Positions 1 through 9,438 are shown, counted from the stretch's first letter. The stretch is 64,000 bases of DNA from CALINF01 sp039990395 (GCA_039990395.1 JBDXFZ010000146.1:310001-374000), one strand, 5' to 3'. Translations and numbers: made by a program. Notes: a model not told the origin generated them from the sequence alone.

Positions 1-2909
1 GCTACGACGATTTGACCGAGGCTGACCTGAGTTATAACAACGAAGGTATGACCCGAGTCAGCGCAACTCTCGGCAGTGGCGACGCTGCCACAATTGCCTA
101 TGCTGAAGTGACAACGACCAGCGCGATTCTGGAGACAATAGTGCTGGATCCGGACCCGCGTCAGGTAGCCACGGGCGGCTTTGGAATCATTGTTGCAACG
201 GGCCTGTTCAGCGACGGCACCGCAGAGACGCTGAATGTTGAAGCGGACTGGACAGTTGCCGACCCAGCGGTCGCGACCGTTTCGCAAGATGGACTGGTGC
301 AGGGGCTATTTTTCGGGGCATCAACGATGGTGACTGCCTCGGTCGACACGAATTCAGGCACTATTTCCGGTAACGGATTGATAGAGGTGGTTGATGCCGA
401 ACTGCTGGCCATCCAGGTTACGCCAGCAAACCTCGTGGAACCGGCAGGAACCAGCGGTAAACTGACTGCAACTGGTCTCTACTCTGACTTTTCCACTCCC
501 GACATCACTAAAAACGTGACTTGGGTCTCCGCAGACCAGAATGTCGCGTCCGTCACCAGTGGAGGGTCTGATGCCGGTTTGCTTCAGCTCAATAACCCGG
601 GTAGCACATTTGTTAAAGCCAGCCTCGACGGCATAGAAGACCAAATTTCGGTTGAGGTAACTTCAGCGGAACTGGTCTCGATTACAGTGACCCCTGGAAT
701 TGCTCAAATTCCTGCTGGTAAAACGGGGTCATTCTCGGCAACTGGTAGATTTTCTGATGGCACGTCCACACCCATTAACGAGGATGTGAGTTGGATCTCC
801 AGCAATGTAGCAATAGCCGAGATTGACAGTAAGGGCTTTACTAACGCTATTACTCCTGGTTCGGTCGTAATTACCGCCGCGAGTGGCGATGTTTCAGGCA
901 CGGCAAGTCTCACGGTGACCCCAGCAGTTCTGGAAACCCTGCAGATCACCCCTGCAGGGTTGACCGAGCCCGCTGGTACGTCCGGGCAGTTTACAGCAAC
1001 AGCAACCTTTTCGGACGGGTCTAACCAGGATTTCACGCAGGAGAGCAGTTGGAGTTCTTCTGACCCGAGTATTGTTTCAGTTGCTAATGAACCAACCCCT
1101 GGTCTTGCCAGCTTGAAAGAGCCTGGTGAGGCCCTGATTACGGCGCAGGTGGGCGAGGTGGCGGACAATGTCACGGTTATAGTGACGTCGGCTGTGTTGG
1201 AAGATATTCGCGTGACGCCTGCAACAAGCTCTGTCAGTGAAGGTATTGAAGTTCAGTACTCGGCTGAGGGTATCTATAGTGATGGTTCCGTTACACCTAT
1301 TAATGAAGATGTTAGCTGGAGCTCAAGTTCCACAGCGATAGCTACTATTACGCAGACCGGTCTGGCGGACGCAATTTCCCAGGGTGCCGTGACCATTCAG
1401 GCCGTAGTGCCAGGTGTGGCAAGCGTTGTGGGTACTGCGTCATTAACTGTCACTGACGCGGCCATTGCGGAATTGCGAATTACACCGCAAGTGCCACAGA
1501 ACCTGTTGGTTGGCCAGTCGCAGAGTTACGTTGCTACTGTTTTTTATACAGACGGCCAGTCTTTCGACGTTACCGCTCAGTCAAGCTGGAGCGTGCAGCC
1601 AGAAACTATCGCAGCGCCGACTCAGGATGCAGGGACCTTTAGGGCTGTGGCTCCTGGCCAGGGAACTGTAATAGCTGAATATACGGCTACCGCTGCTGGG
1701 CAAGGCGCCAGCATTCGAAGCATTACTAGTGACAGCGTGGCGTTGACGGTAGACCCAGCGGTAGTGGTCTCAGTCGAGATCAATACATTCCGCGAGTCGG
1801 GACAACCTGTATCCATCCCGGCGGGTAGGTCTGAAAACTGGCAGGCATTCGCCAACTTCTCTGACGGTAGTTTTACTGAAATTACAGCCGATGCTGGTTG
1901 GAGTACCTCAAGCACCTCCGTCGCGACTGTTGTATCCGGGAATGTAGCGGCTATCGCATCAGGCAATACAGACATTTCTATCGCGTACTGCCCGCCTACC
2001 AATGCGTTGGGCGGAAACAACTGTTCGACCCCGCTAACGGATTCGGTAGCCCTCACAGTTACGGATGCTGAGCTTGTCTCCTTAACGGTGAGTCCTTCAT
2101 CAGCGACTATTTCGGTGGGCACGTCTGCAAGCTATACGGCGATTGGCGCGTACTCGGATGGCACTAGTGAAAATCTAACCAGAGATGCGAGCTGGTTGAC
2201 TGGCGACCGTTCGATTGCCGATATAACTGGCACTGGTGACACCGTGCAGGTAAAGGGGTTTAGCGAGGGCCAGACTAACGTCACGGCGACCCTCTCTGGA
2301 ATCTCAGCGTCGGGTACCGTAATCGTCGATGGCGCATTACCAACGTCCTTGCTGATTCAGCCGGTAGCTCCAGCATTGACCGTCGACTCCACCTGGCTTT
2401 ACAGCGCGATAGCCACCTATGCAGATAATTCTACGCAGGATGTTACCGACGCTAGTAACTGGCAGTCTGATAATCCTGATGTCGCAGTCGTATCCAACGA
2501 CGGCGCAGCGGAGACAATAGCTGTAGGTGCTTCCGAGATTCGCGCTACCTACGAAGCTCTGGTCGCTACAACGCTTCTAGAAGTTGTTGCCTGTGAGTCA
2601 ACGGACCCCAATGGCAAGCCAGAGAGCGTGTTCCTCATACCCGAGAACCCCAGCCTTGCTGAGATTGGGGCAACCGTGCAGATGCAGGCCATCGGGGTAT
2701 TTGTGTTTAACGATGTGGGTGATGAGTGCGAGACATCATTGACGATAGATCCGCAGACTCAATGGAAGGTCACAGGACAAAATGGCAGCAATAAGGTGAT
2801 CGAAGTTAACGCTACGGGACTTGTCACAGGTATTACTTGTGGCGTCGCTGTAGTTGAGGCGGATTACCGCGGTGTGAAGGGGGAGACTGGGGTTACGGTT
2901 TGTCCCTGA
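1..2909 (+). CDS. Partial Ig-like (Big_2) multi-domain surface protein
   Basis: The reading frame is open from the left edge (codons run from base 3), so the N-terminus and any signal peptide lie outside the window; the TTG at base 12 is not a credible start. About 965 residues are visible, made of ten tandem domains of roughly 90 residues, each with the Big_2/BID-like pattern: an ITP or VTP first strand, an 'SDG' turn, an aromatic 'W' strand (VSW, SSW) and a closing 'TVT' strand. Such repeats form elongated stalks on adhesins and other surface proteins; the function here is inferred only. Domains 2-3 and 4-5 look like copies of one two-domain unit. There is no C-terminal anchor: the protein ends just after the last domain with a Cys-Pro. 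Only the last two domains and domain 7 carry cysteines. Confidence 0.85.
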   Translation, partial: YDDLTEADLSYNNEGMTRVSATLGSGDAATIAYAEVTTTSAILETIVLDPDPRQVATGGFGIIVATGLFSDGTAETLNVEADWTVADPAVATVSQDGLVQGLFFGASTMVTASVDTNSGTISGNGLIEVVDAELLAIQVTPANLVEPAGTSGKLTATGLYSDFSTPDITKNVTWVSADQNVASVTSGGSDAGLLQLNNPGSTFVKASLDGIEDQISVEVTSAELVSITVTPGIAQIPAGKTGSFSATGRFSDGTSTPINEDVSWISSNVAIAEIDSKGFTNAITPGSVVITAASGDVSGTASLTVTPAVLETLQITPAGLTEPAGTSGQFTATATFSDGSNQDFTQESSWSSSDPSIVSVANEPTPGLASLKEPGEALITAQVGEVADNVTVIVTSAVLEDIRVTPATSSVSEGIEVQYSAEGIYSDGSVTPINEDVSWSSSSTAIATITQTGLADAISQGAVTIQAVVPGVASVVGTASLTVTDAAIAELRITPQVPQNLLVGQSQSYVATVFYTDGQSFDVTAQSSWSVQPETIAAPTQDAGTFRAVAPGQGTVIAEYTATAAGQGASIRSITSDSVALTVDPAVVVSVEINTFRESGQPVSIPAGRSENWQAFANFSDGSFTEITADAGWSTSSTSVATVVSGNVAAIASGNTDISIAYCPPTNALGGNNCSTPLTDSVALTVTDAELVSLTVSPSSATISVGTSASYTAIGAYSDGTSENLTRDASWLTGDRSIADITGTGDTVQVKGFSEGQTNVTATLSGISASGTVIVDGALPTSLLIQPVAPALTVDSTWLYSAIATYADNSTQDVTDASNWQSDNPDVAVVSNDGAAETIAVGASEIRATYEALVATTLLEVVACESTDPNGKPESVFLIPENPSLAEIGATVQMQAIGVFVFNDVGDECETSLTIDPQTQWKVTGQNGSNKVIEVNATGLVTGITCGVAVVEADYRGVKGETGVTVCP

Positions 2910-3070
2910 CTCCTTGGCCTGTAGACACTCCCTGAATCATAGCTAGTCTGCTCTGTGGTGAATTGCACTTCATCCCGGGCAGTGAACGCTGTAATGGGGT
3001 GGGGTGCTTGCTGTCCAATCCCTCCGTCTTTAGTATGATAAACGCTAATCATCCAAAGGTTTAGATATCA

Positions 3071-6000
3071 GTGACGCGAGTTATATCCAATATCTGCTTC
3101 ATCGCATTAGCGGCTCTGACGCTACTCTCCAACAATTCGGTTGCCCAATCTTGCCCGCCAGACATCGGCAGCGGCCAGCTATGCACCGCAAGAGATTTCA
3201 CCGTTAGCGGAGTTGTGATTAACGGACCGGACGAGTGCACGTCAGGCGACGTGATTTCACTTTCTGTGCGCGTCGGTTTGGAATCCACGGCTAAGCAGCG
3301 TTACGACGTTGGAATATTCTCAGGTGAAAACGGCGAACCGGTGATTGGAGGAGCCAGCTGTTCGTTTGATTCCCTGGCACCGCTTGAGCCTTTCCCGCCG
3401 TTTAACGCAAATTCCGGCTCTGGAGGTTACCGCAATTTAGATGGAGATCAGTGTGGCGATGTGGATACCACCGATGGCATTGTTTACAAGGATATACAGT
3501 TAGACTCGGTGTTGTGCGCCGATAATGATGGCAATGGCCAGCTCGATATCTCAGGCCTTGTCACCTGGAGTAGCAATGCCAATCAAGACGTATGTAATGA
3601 CCCAGACAACCCCCAGAATTTTTTCCCCGTGCAAAAATCGAAATGCCAGCAAGATCCCGACCTGAACTTTCCCATCGTGGTTGAGCCTGCGCCATCGATG
3701 AGTCTTGACAAATTTGCCTTCCCAGCCAATCTTCCTGCTCCTGGTGGGCCTGTCGAGTTTTTCGTCGACATATTTAACACCTCGTCCGCAACAGATGTAC
3801 TAACAGTGACCAGCCTGGTCGACGATATTCATGGTGATCTCAATGGCCGCGGTACGTGTTCGGTGCCGCAAACGATCGTTCCCGGAGGGTTCTATCTCTG
3901 CGCGTTCCAAGCCGAAGTAACTGGTAGCTCAGGTTATGTTGAAACAGATACCGTTGTCGCTAGTGCTGTTGATGATGACGGTGAGCGGCTTACTGCGTCC
4001 GATACAGCTACAGTTACAATAGATGATTTACCTGCCTCAATAACGGTAGAGAAAAATGCTTTGCCCGTGCAGGTACGTGAGCCAGGCGGCCCCGTTCTGT
4101 TTACCGTGACCATAGGGAATAACTCGGATACTGAGAGCGTCGTTATAACCAGCCTGATCGATGATGTTTATGGTGATCTGTCTGGCGTGGGTACCTGCCC
4201 GGATCTCTCGATGCAGATACGCCTTGACCCTCGAGACATTATACGATGTAAATTTGTGCGACCCGTTACGGGCCAGCCGAGTGATCCTCCCCATGAGAAT
4301 ACAGTCGTTGCAACTGCGCTGGGCCCTAGCGGCACGCCACTCAGTGATAGTGATTCGGCGATAGTGACCATCACTGATGTGGGGGCGGCAATCGAAGTCA
4401 CCAAATACGCAGACCCTCATCAACTACCCGAGCCCGGGGGAACATTTGAGTTTACATTGAGGGTGCAAAACACTTCTCCCGTCGATGCTGTCACGCTTAC
4501 CTCCCTCGCCGACGATGTGTACGGAGACTTAAATGGGCAAGGCGATTGTGCACTACCTCAACCTGATCTTGGCCCAGGTGCGGTGTATGAGTGTACCTTC
4601 CCTGGCGACTTCTTTGGGCCGCCTGGGGGGTTTCAGGTAGATGTGATTACCGTAGAAGCATCTGACGATGATGGGGGCATGGAGGTGGATTTCGACGCAG
4701 CGCAAGTCGATATTATAGACGTGCCTTCCAGTATCGCGGTTCTAAAGTCAGCAAGCCCAACACAGGCAGAGTCAGGTGATGTAATTACCTATGCACTGGC
4801 GATTACTAATACGTCTGCGGTAGATGACGTAACGATTTCCTCGATACAAGACGACATATATGGCGATGCCACAGTACAAGCCGGAGCAGTACTGGCCACT
4901 ACATGCTCCGTCACTCAATTCCTGCAGCCCGATGAGACCTACTCGTGTGAGTTTCAAGCCAGGGTGATCGGGGCTGTGGGTACTATTGTTACCGACGTGG
5001 TGTTGGCTACGGGCGTCGATAATAACAGCCTTATTGCAGTTGCCTCTGACGATGCTTCTGTTGAGATCGTGTCGTCCGGCTTGCCCGACGCTACGATAAG
5101 CGTCACGAAGGTTGCTGTACCCAGAACCATCGCCGAAAAAGATGCTCCTGCCCCCGTGCTTTACTCTGTGCTGGTAAGAAACCTCTCGACCGGCGATCTG
5201 ACTGTGGTCAGTTTTTTGGATGACATCTACGATATTCATGGTGATGATCCAAGCAAGATAGCAGTGAACAGCGCGGTTAACTGCCCTTCGACATTTGACC
5301 TGGATGCTGGTGACTCGCGCTTGTGCGTCTTTACTGGTCCTGTCGATGGATTGGTAGGAGATGTTGTTACCGACACGGTAACCGTGCAGGCGTGCCCGCG
5401 ACTCGGTTGCTCAGGGAGTCCATTGGAGCTATCTGATAGTGCCAGTGTCAGTATTGTGGCCAATCCAGCATCAATCGTGGTGCTCAAAACTGCCGTACCC
5501 ACGGCGGTTTTAGCGCCTGGTGAGCCAGTTACTTTCTCTGTGGACGTGATCAATAATTCTCAGATCGCAACTATCGATATCGATCAATTGCAGGATGATA
5601 TCTATGGCGATGTGACGATCACCTCGGGTGATATTGATGCTACCAATTGTTCCCTACCACAGACGATAACTGCGGGTAACAGTTACTCCTGTGAATTTAC
5701 AGCCACTGTGGAAGGCTTTGCCGGACAGCAGGTCACCAATATAGTGACGGCTACGGGAGACGACGGCGCGGGCGATCTTGTGGAAGGGTCCGATACGGCA
5801 ACCGTGGAAGTGTTGGGTGCACCCCCGAGAGTAAGTTTGCGAAAAACAGCAAGTCCACGCCTCGTTGCTGCTCCCGGAGGCGACGTGACGTTCTCAGTGA
5901 GAGTGCAAAATACCTCAGCTAGCGAAAGCCTGACTTTAACCACCTTAACCGACGATATTTATGGCGACCTTAATGGCATGGGTACCTGCTCCCTGCCGCA

Positions 6001-6277
6001 AACACTTGCAGCTGCCGCTGTTTATAACTGTGAGTTTGTTGGCGATGTTAGTGCTACAGAAACGAGTCTGCATGCCGACACCATTATTTTGGAGGCGACA
6101 GATGAAAGTGGCGACTCGCTGTATGATCAAGATAGCGCATTCGTCGTTATACTAGTGAGAGACGTGGCCGAAGCGATGGATATCCCGGTAGCCTCAGTCT
6201 GGTGGTTGTTAGGGACCAGTGTGCTGTTGTCATTGCTGGGGATTGGAGCGTTGAGGCGGTCAAAGCAAATAAGTTGA
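3071..6277 (+). CDS. Exported seven-repeat (DUF11-like) protein with C-terminal sorting-type tail
   Basis: This 1068-residue protein starts at a GTG and opens with a signal peptide (hydrophobic core near residues 6-20, cleavage near VAQ-SC). A Cys- and Asp-rich N-terminal domain of about 180 residues follows, then seven repeats of about 110-120 residues. Each starts with a 'lys-x-ala-x-pro' strand, has a DD(I/V)xGD(L) turn and two cysteines (as in GTCSLPQ and YSCEF), suggesting one disulphide per repeat. They resemble DUF11-type beta-sandwich repeats of surface proteins. The C-terminus is a tripartite tail: a short 'DIPVASVWW' motif, a transmembrane helix and a basic end (ALRRSK), like the IPTL/PEP-CTERM class of processed anchors. 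It is 161 bases downstream of the Ig-like gene on the same strand. The Shine-Dalgarno is weak, so the exact start is less certain. Confidence 0.85.
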   Translation: MTRVISNICFIALAALTLLSNNSVAQSCPPDIGSGQLCTARDFTVSGVVINGPDECTSGDVISLSVRVGLESTAKQRYDVGIFSGENGEPVIGGASCSFDSLAPLEPFPPFNANSGSGGYRNLDGDQCGDVDTTDGIVYKDIQLDSVLCADNDGNGQLDISGLVTWSSNANQDVCNDPDNPQNFFPVQKSKCQQDPDLNFPIVVEPAPSMSLDKFAFPANLPAPGGPVEFFVDIFNTSSATDVLTVTSLVDDIHGDLNGRGTCSVPQTIVPGGFYLCAFQAEVTGSSGYVETDTVVASAVDDDGERLTASDTATVTIDDLPASITVEKNALPVQVREPGGPVLFTVTIGNNSDTESVVITSLIDDVYGDLSGVGTCPDLSMQIRLDPRDIIRCKFVRPVTGQPSDPPHENTVVATALGPSGTPLSDSDSAIVTITDVGAAIEVTKYADPHQLPEPGGTFEFTLRVQNTSPVDAVTLTSLADDVYGDLNGQGDCALPQPDLGPGAVYECTFPGDFFGPPGGFQVDVITVEASDDDGGMEVDFDAAQVDIIDVPSSIAVLKSASPTQAESGDVITYALAITNTSAVDDVTISSIQDDIYGDATVQAGAVLATTCSVTQFLQPDETYSCEFQARVIGAVGTIVTDVVLATGVDNNSLIAVASDDASVEIVSSGLPDATISVTKVAVPRTIAEKDAPAPVLYSVLVRNLSTGDLTVVSFLDDIYDIHGDDPSKIAVNSAVNCPSTFDLDAGDSRLCVFTGPVDGLVGDVVTDTVTVQACPRLGCSGSPLELSDSASVSIVANPASIVVLKTAVPTAVLAPGEPVTFSVDVINNSQIATIDIDQLQDDIYGDVTITSGDIDATNCSLPQTITAGNSYSCEFTATVEGFAGQQVTNIVTATGDDGAGDLVEGSDTATVEVLGAPPRVSLRKTASPRLVAAPGGDVTFSVRVQNTSASESLTLTTLTDDIYGDLNGMGTCSLPQTLAAAAVYNCEFVGDVSATETSLHADTIILEATDESGDSLYDQDSAFVVILVRDVAEAMDIPVASVWWLLGTSVLLSLLGIGALRRSKQIS

Positions 6278-6340
6278 TGTGAGTTTGGACGCGCGGTAAA
6301 TCTACGTGCGGGGTGGATCTTGTAAGCTGGGAGTAAACTA

Positions 6341-6694
6341 ATGGAAGTAGCTGTCGGACTGATTATCGGAATTTTAATCGGAGCGCTGATCTCCGGCGCG
6401 GTGTTGTGGCTAGTGTCAAAACTAGGCCTTGGGTTGAGTGTTGCGAGCTTCGGGTCGGCGATGATCGCCGGTCTGCTGATAGGCTTTTTATCCCACGTCG
6501 TTGGCACGGCTTTGGCACTTGAAGGTATCTTTGGTGCCCTGGTCAATCTTATTGTCGCGGCAGGCGTAATATTTCTCTGTGGCAAGCTTCTTAAGGGGCT
6601 AACCGTGGACGGGTTTTCAGGCGCAGTCATAGCTGCGCTATCGATTGCTGTGATTAATTATCTTGTTGGGTTCGCCATTGTAGGAATCACCTAG
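6341..6694 (+). CDS. Small hydrophobic inner-membrane protein
   Basis: This 117-residue protein is almost entirely hydrophobic, with four predicted membrane segments near residues 2-25, 35-55, 60-83 and 93-115, and Gly/Ala-rich helices. A GGGAG ribosome site lies 7 bases before the ATG. No catalytic motif is visible and I do not recognise a family beyond small integral membrane proteins. It faces the metallophosphoesterase gene tail to tail, with only 24 bases between stop codons. It could be a minor envelope or transport accessory; nothing in the sequence decides. Confidence 0.8.
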   Translation: MEVAVGLIIGILIGALISGAVLWLVSKLGLGLSVASFGSAMIAGLLIGFLSHVVGTALALEGIFGALVNLIVAAGVIFLCGKLLKGLTVDGFSGAVIAALSIAVINYLVGFAIVGIT

Positions 6695-6718
6695 TCCCGA
6701 ACACCAAAAAGGGCGCGA

Positions 6719-7705
6719 CTAAGGGTTGATTCTCTCTAAATCCCATCCGAGTCTAGGTGGCAGTGCCTGATCGTCAATGGGTTGTTGAAAATCGGGTCCC
6801 GTATAGGCGGTGATATGGCTAATGCCCGCTTCATCAAGTTCTAGCAAGGCAAAGCTGAACCCCGTTTTGATTGCAGTGCCCACAAGGCTGCGCTGATTTC
6901 CGCCGAGGTTACCAATGGAAATCATGGCGATATCGAGGCGTTCTCCTGGATACCAAGCGTGATGATGTCCGCTCAAGTATGCGGCCACGTTATGTGTGGC
7001 TAGCAACCTCTCAAGCTCGGGATCATTCACAATGTCCTGCTCGCGACCTGTTGCAACTGCTTGTAGCGGCAGATGGCCAAACACGATGATGGGATTACCG
7101 TCTTGTGCCGGTAGTGTTTCGGACAGCCAGGTGCGTTGCGCGAAATCCAGCGTTCCACTGCGAGTGGCATCCAGCGACACAAGCAATGTACCTTCATACT
7201 CGGTGGCAAAGTAATACGGGTAGTTTCCTCCGGGAAGGGGTTGTAGTCTCTGAGGATGGTTGAGGTGATACTCATTATAGATATCGCGTTCCAGTTCGTA
7301 GCCTGCGTAACCTGATGCATCGTGGTTACCCGGTGTCATTAACAAGGGGATGCCCGCTGTTTCCAGCGGCAAGCGAACTTCCTTATGAAAACTATTCCAC
7401 ATTTCTTCTAATTCAGTGCGAGTCAGTTTTGGCACCGGTCTTTGTCCAGCCACCATATCCCCGGTGCTGATAACAAGATTGGGTTTGAGTTCTATGATTT
7501 GGGCAATGGCCCTGGCTAGTCTGGGGTTGTATTCACTGCTACCGTAACGGCCGTTGATGTCGGAGATTACGGCAATGCGCAAGTTCTGAGCGTGAGTTAT
7601 CTCTGGTTGGATCAAAAGTGTAAGCAGCAGGCCAACCAGGCAGGCGTGTATCGAACGAATCATCAGAGTGTGGTTTGATCGGTTTATTGAATAAAGAGTT
7701 TTCAT
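6719..7705 (-). CDS. Exported calcineurin-like metallophosphoesterase
   Basis: This is a metal-dependent phosphoesterase with the full motif set in order: a first Asp in 'AVISDINGRYG', 'STGDMV' (GD), 'TPGNHD' (GNHD), 'FGHLPL' (GH) and 'LSGHHHA' (GHxH). These bind the dinuclear metal centre. A signal peptide (hydrophobic run ending ITHAQ) places it outside the cytoplasm. The start is uncertain: an ATG at 7705 gives 328 residues with a long n-region, while an ATG at 7663 gives a tidier 26-residue signal peptide. Neither has a clear Shine-Dalgarno, and further upstream codons (7747, 7795) add unlikely sequence. The substrate cannot be read from the sequence. It is divergent from the kinase-like gene at 7830, sharing the intervening control region. 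Confidence 0.9.
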   Translation of the reverse strand: MKTLYSINRSNHTLMIRSIHACLVGLLLTLLIQPEITHAQNLRIAVISDINGRYGSSEYNPRLARAIAQIIELKPNLVISTGDMVAGQRPVPKLTRTELEEMWNSFHKEVRLPLETAGIPLLMTPGNHDASGYAGYELERDIYNEYHLNHPQRLQPLPGGNYPYYFATEYEGTLLVSLDATRSGTLDFAQRTWLSETLPAQDGNPIIVFGHLPLQAVATGREQDIVNDPELERLLATHNVAAYLSGHHHAWYPGERLDIAMISIGNLGGNQRSLVGTAIKTGFSFALLELDEAGISHITAYTGPDFQQPIDDQALPPRLGWDLERINP

Positions 7706-7829
7706 GTAAGTGCGCTTACTGGCAGTCGAATTGAGTATGGCATTCATCGTGTGACTGCGAAACAGATTCAGTTCTACTATATTTAAGTAATTCAAGATGA
7801 TTTCCAGCTCTGACTGGTAAAGGATGATA

Positions 7830-9254
7830 ATGGTTTACAGACTGCGCTCTGTCCTAACGCTACTGGCATTACTCTGTTTAGGTTCTCAATTGGTTTTGGC
7901 GGAGGAGTCGGGCGAAAGCGACCGGGTCGTATGTCGTATAGTTCCTCCGTTAGCAAACAATACGACAGCAGAAGATCGCGCCGCCGAAGAGCAATTCTGT
8001 GGTATAGACTTCACCAGCTCTTCAGTTGCCCTCTGCCCAAAGACTTGGAGCACAAGCCCGGCGGCTCTTGTTTATGATCTTTCAGACACCCCATGGCAGG
8101 GTAAAGCGACGGCATTTGAGAAAGAGGTTTGCGCGATTGGAGGCCACGCGCGCGATCAAGCCCACAGTGAGTTGGCCATATTCAAGAACAGTCTTAATGG
8201 TAGGGAAACCAGTGGTACGTTCGCGCCATCGAGCTTGCTCTATTACCATTTCAGCCGATTACTGGAGACTCGCTTACAGGTGCCTGTCGCGGTACTAGCA
8301 GAGTTTCCAGCCGAGGCTTACCATCATCGAGTGGTCAAGCCCGGTCTGACCGATAGCCAAGGCAGCCGTGCGAAGATGCTGCATGCGGGCTGGTTGGAGA
8401 TGGACAAGGCGCTGGCGGCCCCGGCAGCCTATCCTAACCGTCGTGAACTATTGACCGCTGACCATGAGAGCGTGTGGGGTGTTTTTCTACTGCAGGAAGG
8501 GCGCCGTTACGGACCTGAGGTTAACGGTACCAGGGCGTCAGGCTGGGGCGACGGGCAAAATCAAGATTTCCAGAAAACAGCGCCGTTTCTGGCTCTGCGT
8601 CAAAATCTTTCTTTAGAGCAAGCCGTTGCCTTTGGTGTAACACAGTCACGCAAAGACCCCAAAATCGCGGCTGAGCTGCCTGCGGAAATTAGTCCCATTC
8701 AGGTGGCGTGGTGGATGCATGAAATTACCGAGATCGTTATTCTGGATTCGATTTTGAAACAGCAGGACCGTATAGGAAATATCGACTATCTGTGGCGCTG
8801 GCTCTGGCTGCAGGGTGAAGAACTGCAAACCGCTGCCAAGAAACCAGAGGTCCCCGCGGCTATCAAGTTGCGAGTAACGGTGCTTAATGACAATGATGCG
8901 GGTGTGCGATCCGGATACGCCAATTATGCGTTGCGCACTGACATGCTCAGAGATTGGCACCATATAGACTACGGGCTATATAGACGCGTTCAGGCGCTTG
9001 GTGATGACTTTCGCGAATCGGGGCCAGTCGCAGAAGCTGTGCGTAGTAACTATCGGCTAGCCAAAAAAGAGGTAGAAGGCATCTTCAAGCGTGGTATCAC
9101 AGTAGCCTCTATGCTGCGGGAGCGCTGCGATGCCGGAGAACTACGGTTCGATCTAGGGCCTTCAAGTATTTTTGCACTGGGCGGCGCTGCCAATCCTGCT
9201 GAGACTCGCGATTCCAGTAGTATTGAACATCAGGCAGGTAAAGCCTGCGGCTGA
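7830..9254 (+). CDS. Exported atypical kinase-like (PI3/4K or FAM20-like) protein
   Basis: This 474-residue protein carries a signal peptide (core LTLLALLCLG, cleavage near VLA-EE). I do not recognise it as a named family, but three spaced motifs match atypical kinases of the PI3/4K, HipA and FAM20 type. They are an 'AIFKN' strand with Lys119 (candidate ATP-binding lysine) followed by a helix, a 'VPVAVLAEF' hinge-like strand, then 'QQDRIGN' (Asp313 and Asn317, candidate catalytic Asp and metal-binding Asn) and 'LNDNDAG' (Asp354, the DFG/DNG equivalent). Several cysteines fit an oxidising compartment. The ATG at 7830 is preferred over 7824 because AAAGG sits 6 bases before it. Activity is an inference; it could be a pseudokinase. 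It ends 25 bases before the tRNA-Leu gene on the other strand. Confidence 0.8.
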   Translation: MVYRLRSVLTLLALLCLGSQLVLAEESGESDRVVCRIVPPLANNTTAEDRAAEEQFCGIDFTSSSVALCPKTWSTSPAALVYDLSDTPWQGKATAFEKEVCAIGGHARDQAHSELAIFKNSLNGRETSGTFAPSSLLYYHFSRLLETRLQVPVAVLAEFPAEAYHHRVVKPGLTDSQGSRAKMLHAGWLEMDKALAAPAAYPNRRELLTADHESVWGVFLLQEGRRYGPEVNGTRASGWGDGQNQDFQKTAPFLALRQNLSLEQAVAFGVTQSRKDPKIAAELPAEISPIQVAWWMHEITEIVILDSILKQQDRIGNIDYLWRWLWLQGEELQTAAKKPEVPAAIKLRVTVLNDNDAGVRSGYANYALRTDMLRDWHHIDYGLYRRVQALGDDFRESGPVAEAVRSNYRLAKKEVEGIFKRGITVASMLRERCDAGELRFDLGPSSIFALGGAANPAETRDSSSIEHQAGKACG

Positions 9255-9279
9255 GCCCTGGGGATTCATCAGGTGAAAA

Positions 9280-9366
9280 TGGTACCGGAGGCCGGACTTG
9301 AACCGGCACGCTATTGCTAGCACCGGATTTTGAATCCGGCGTGTCTACCAATTCCACCACTCCGGC
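9280..9366 (-). tRNA. tRNA-Leu(CAA)
   Basis: Read on the minus strand, 87 bases fold as a class II leucine tRNA. The acceptor arm is GCCGGAG against CTCCGGT, with encoded CCA at 9282-9280. The D-arm has GGTAGAC, and the anticodon stem CCGGA/TCCGG holds the loop TTCAAAA (anticodon CAA, reading UUG). A long variable arm and a T-arm with GTTCAAGTC follow. The discriminator is A, as required for leucine. Confidence 0.96.
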
Positions 9367-9410
9367 ATAGAAAGGGGGCTGTCGCAGAACGACCTTCGTA
9401 GAGCCGCGCG

Positions 9411-9438
9411 ATTATAGCAACCGGCACCCAAAGTGCAA
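9411..9438 (-). promoter_or_regulatory. Promoter of tRNA-Leu
   Basis: On the minus strand TTGCAC and TATAAT are 16 bases apart. The -10 is followed at once by CGCGCGGC, the GC-rich discriminator typical of stringently controlled stable-RNA promoters. It lies about 45 bases before the tRNA 5' end. Confidence 0.6.

Noticed and set aside
704..1174. A 156-codon minus-strand frame inside the Ig-like gene
   Set aside because: The Ser/Val/Pro-rich translation mirrors the repeat coding strand; no start context or family features.
1..6277. CRISPR-like repetition in the surface-protein genes
   Set aside because: The periodicity is about 90-120 codons of diverged protein domains, not short identical DNA repeats with spacers.
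6692..6721. TAGTC...GACTA inverted repeat between the convergent genes at 6.7 kb
   Set aside because: The arms merely contain the two TAG stop codons and the stem is too weak for a terminator.
7706..7719. GTAAG-TGCG-CTTAC palindrome before the phosphoesterase
   Set aside because: The arms are only five bases and there is no matching promoter or regulator, so chance is as likely as an operator.
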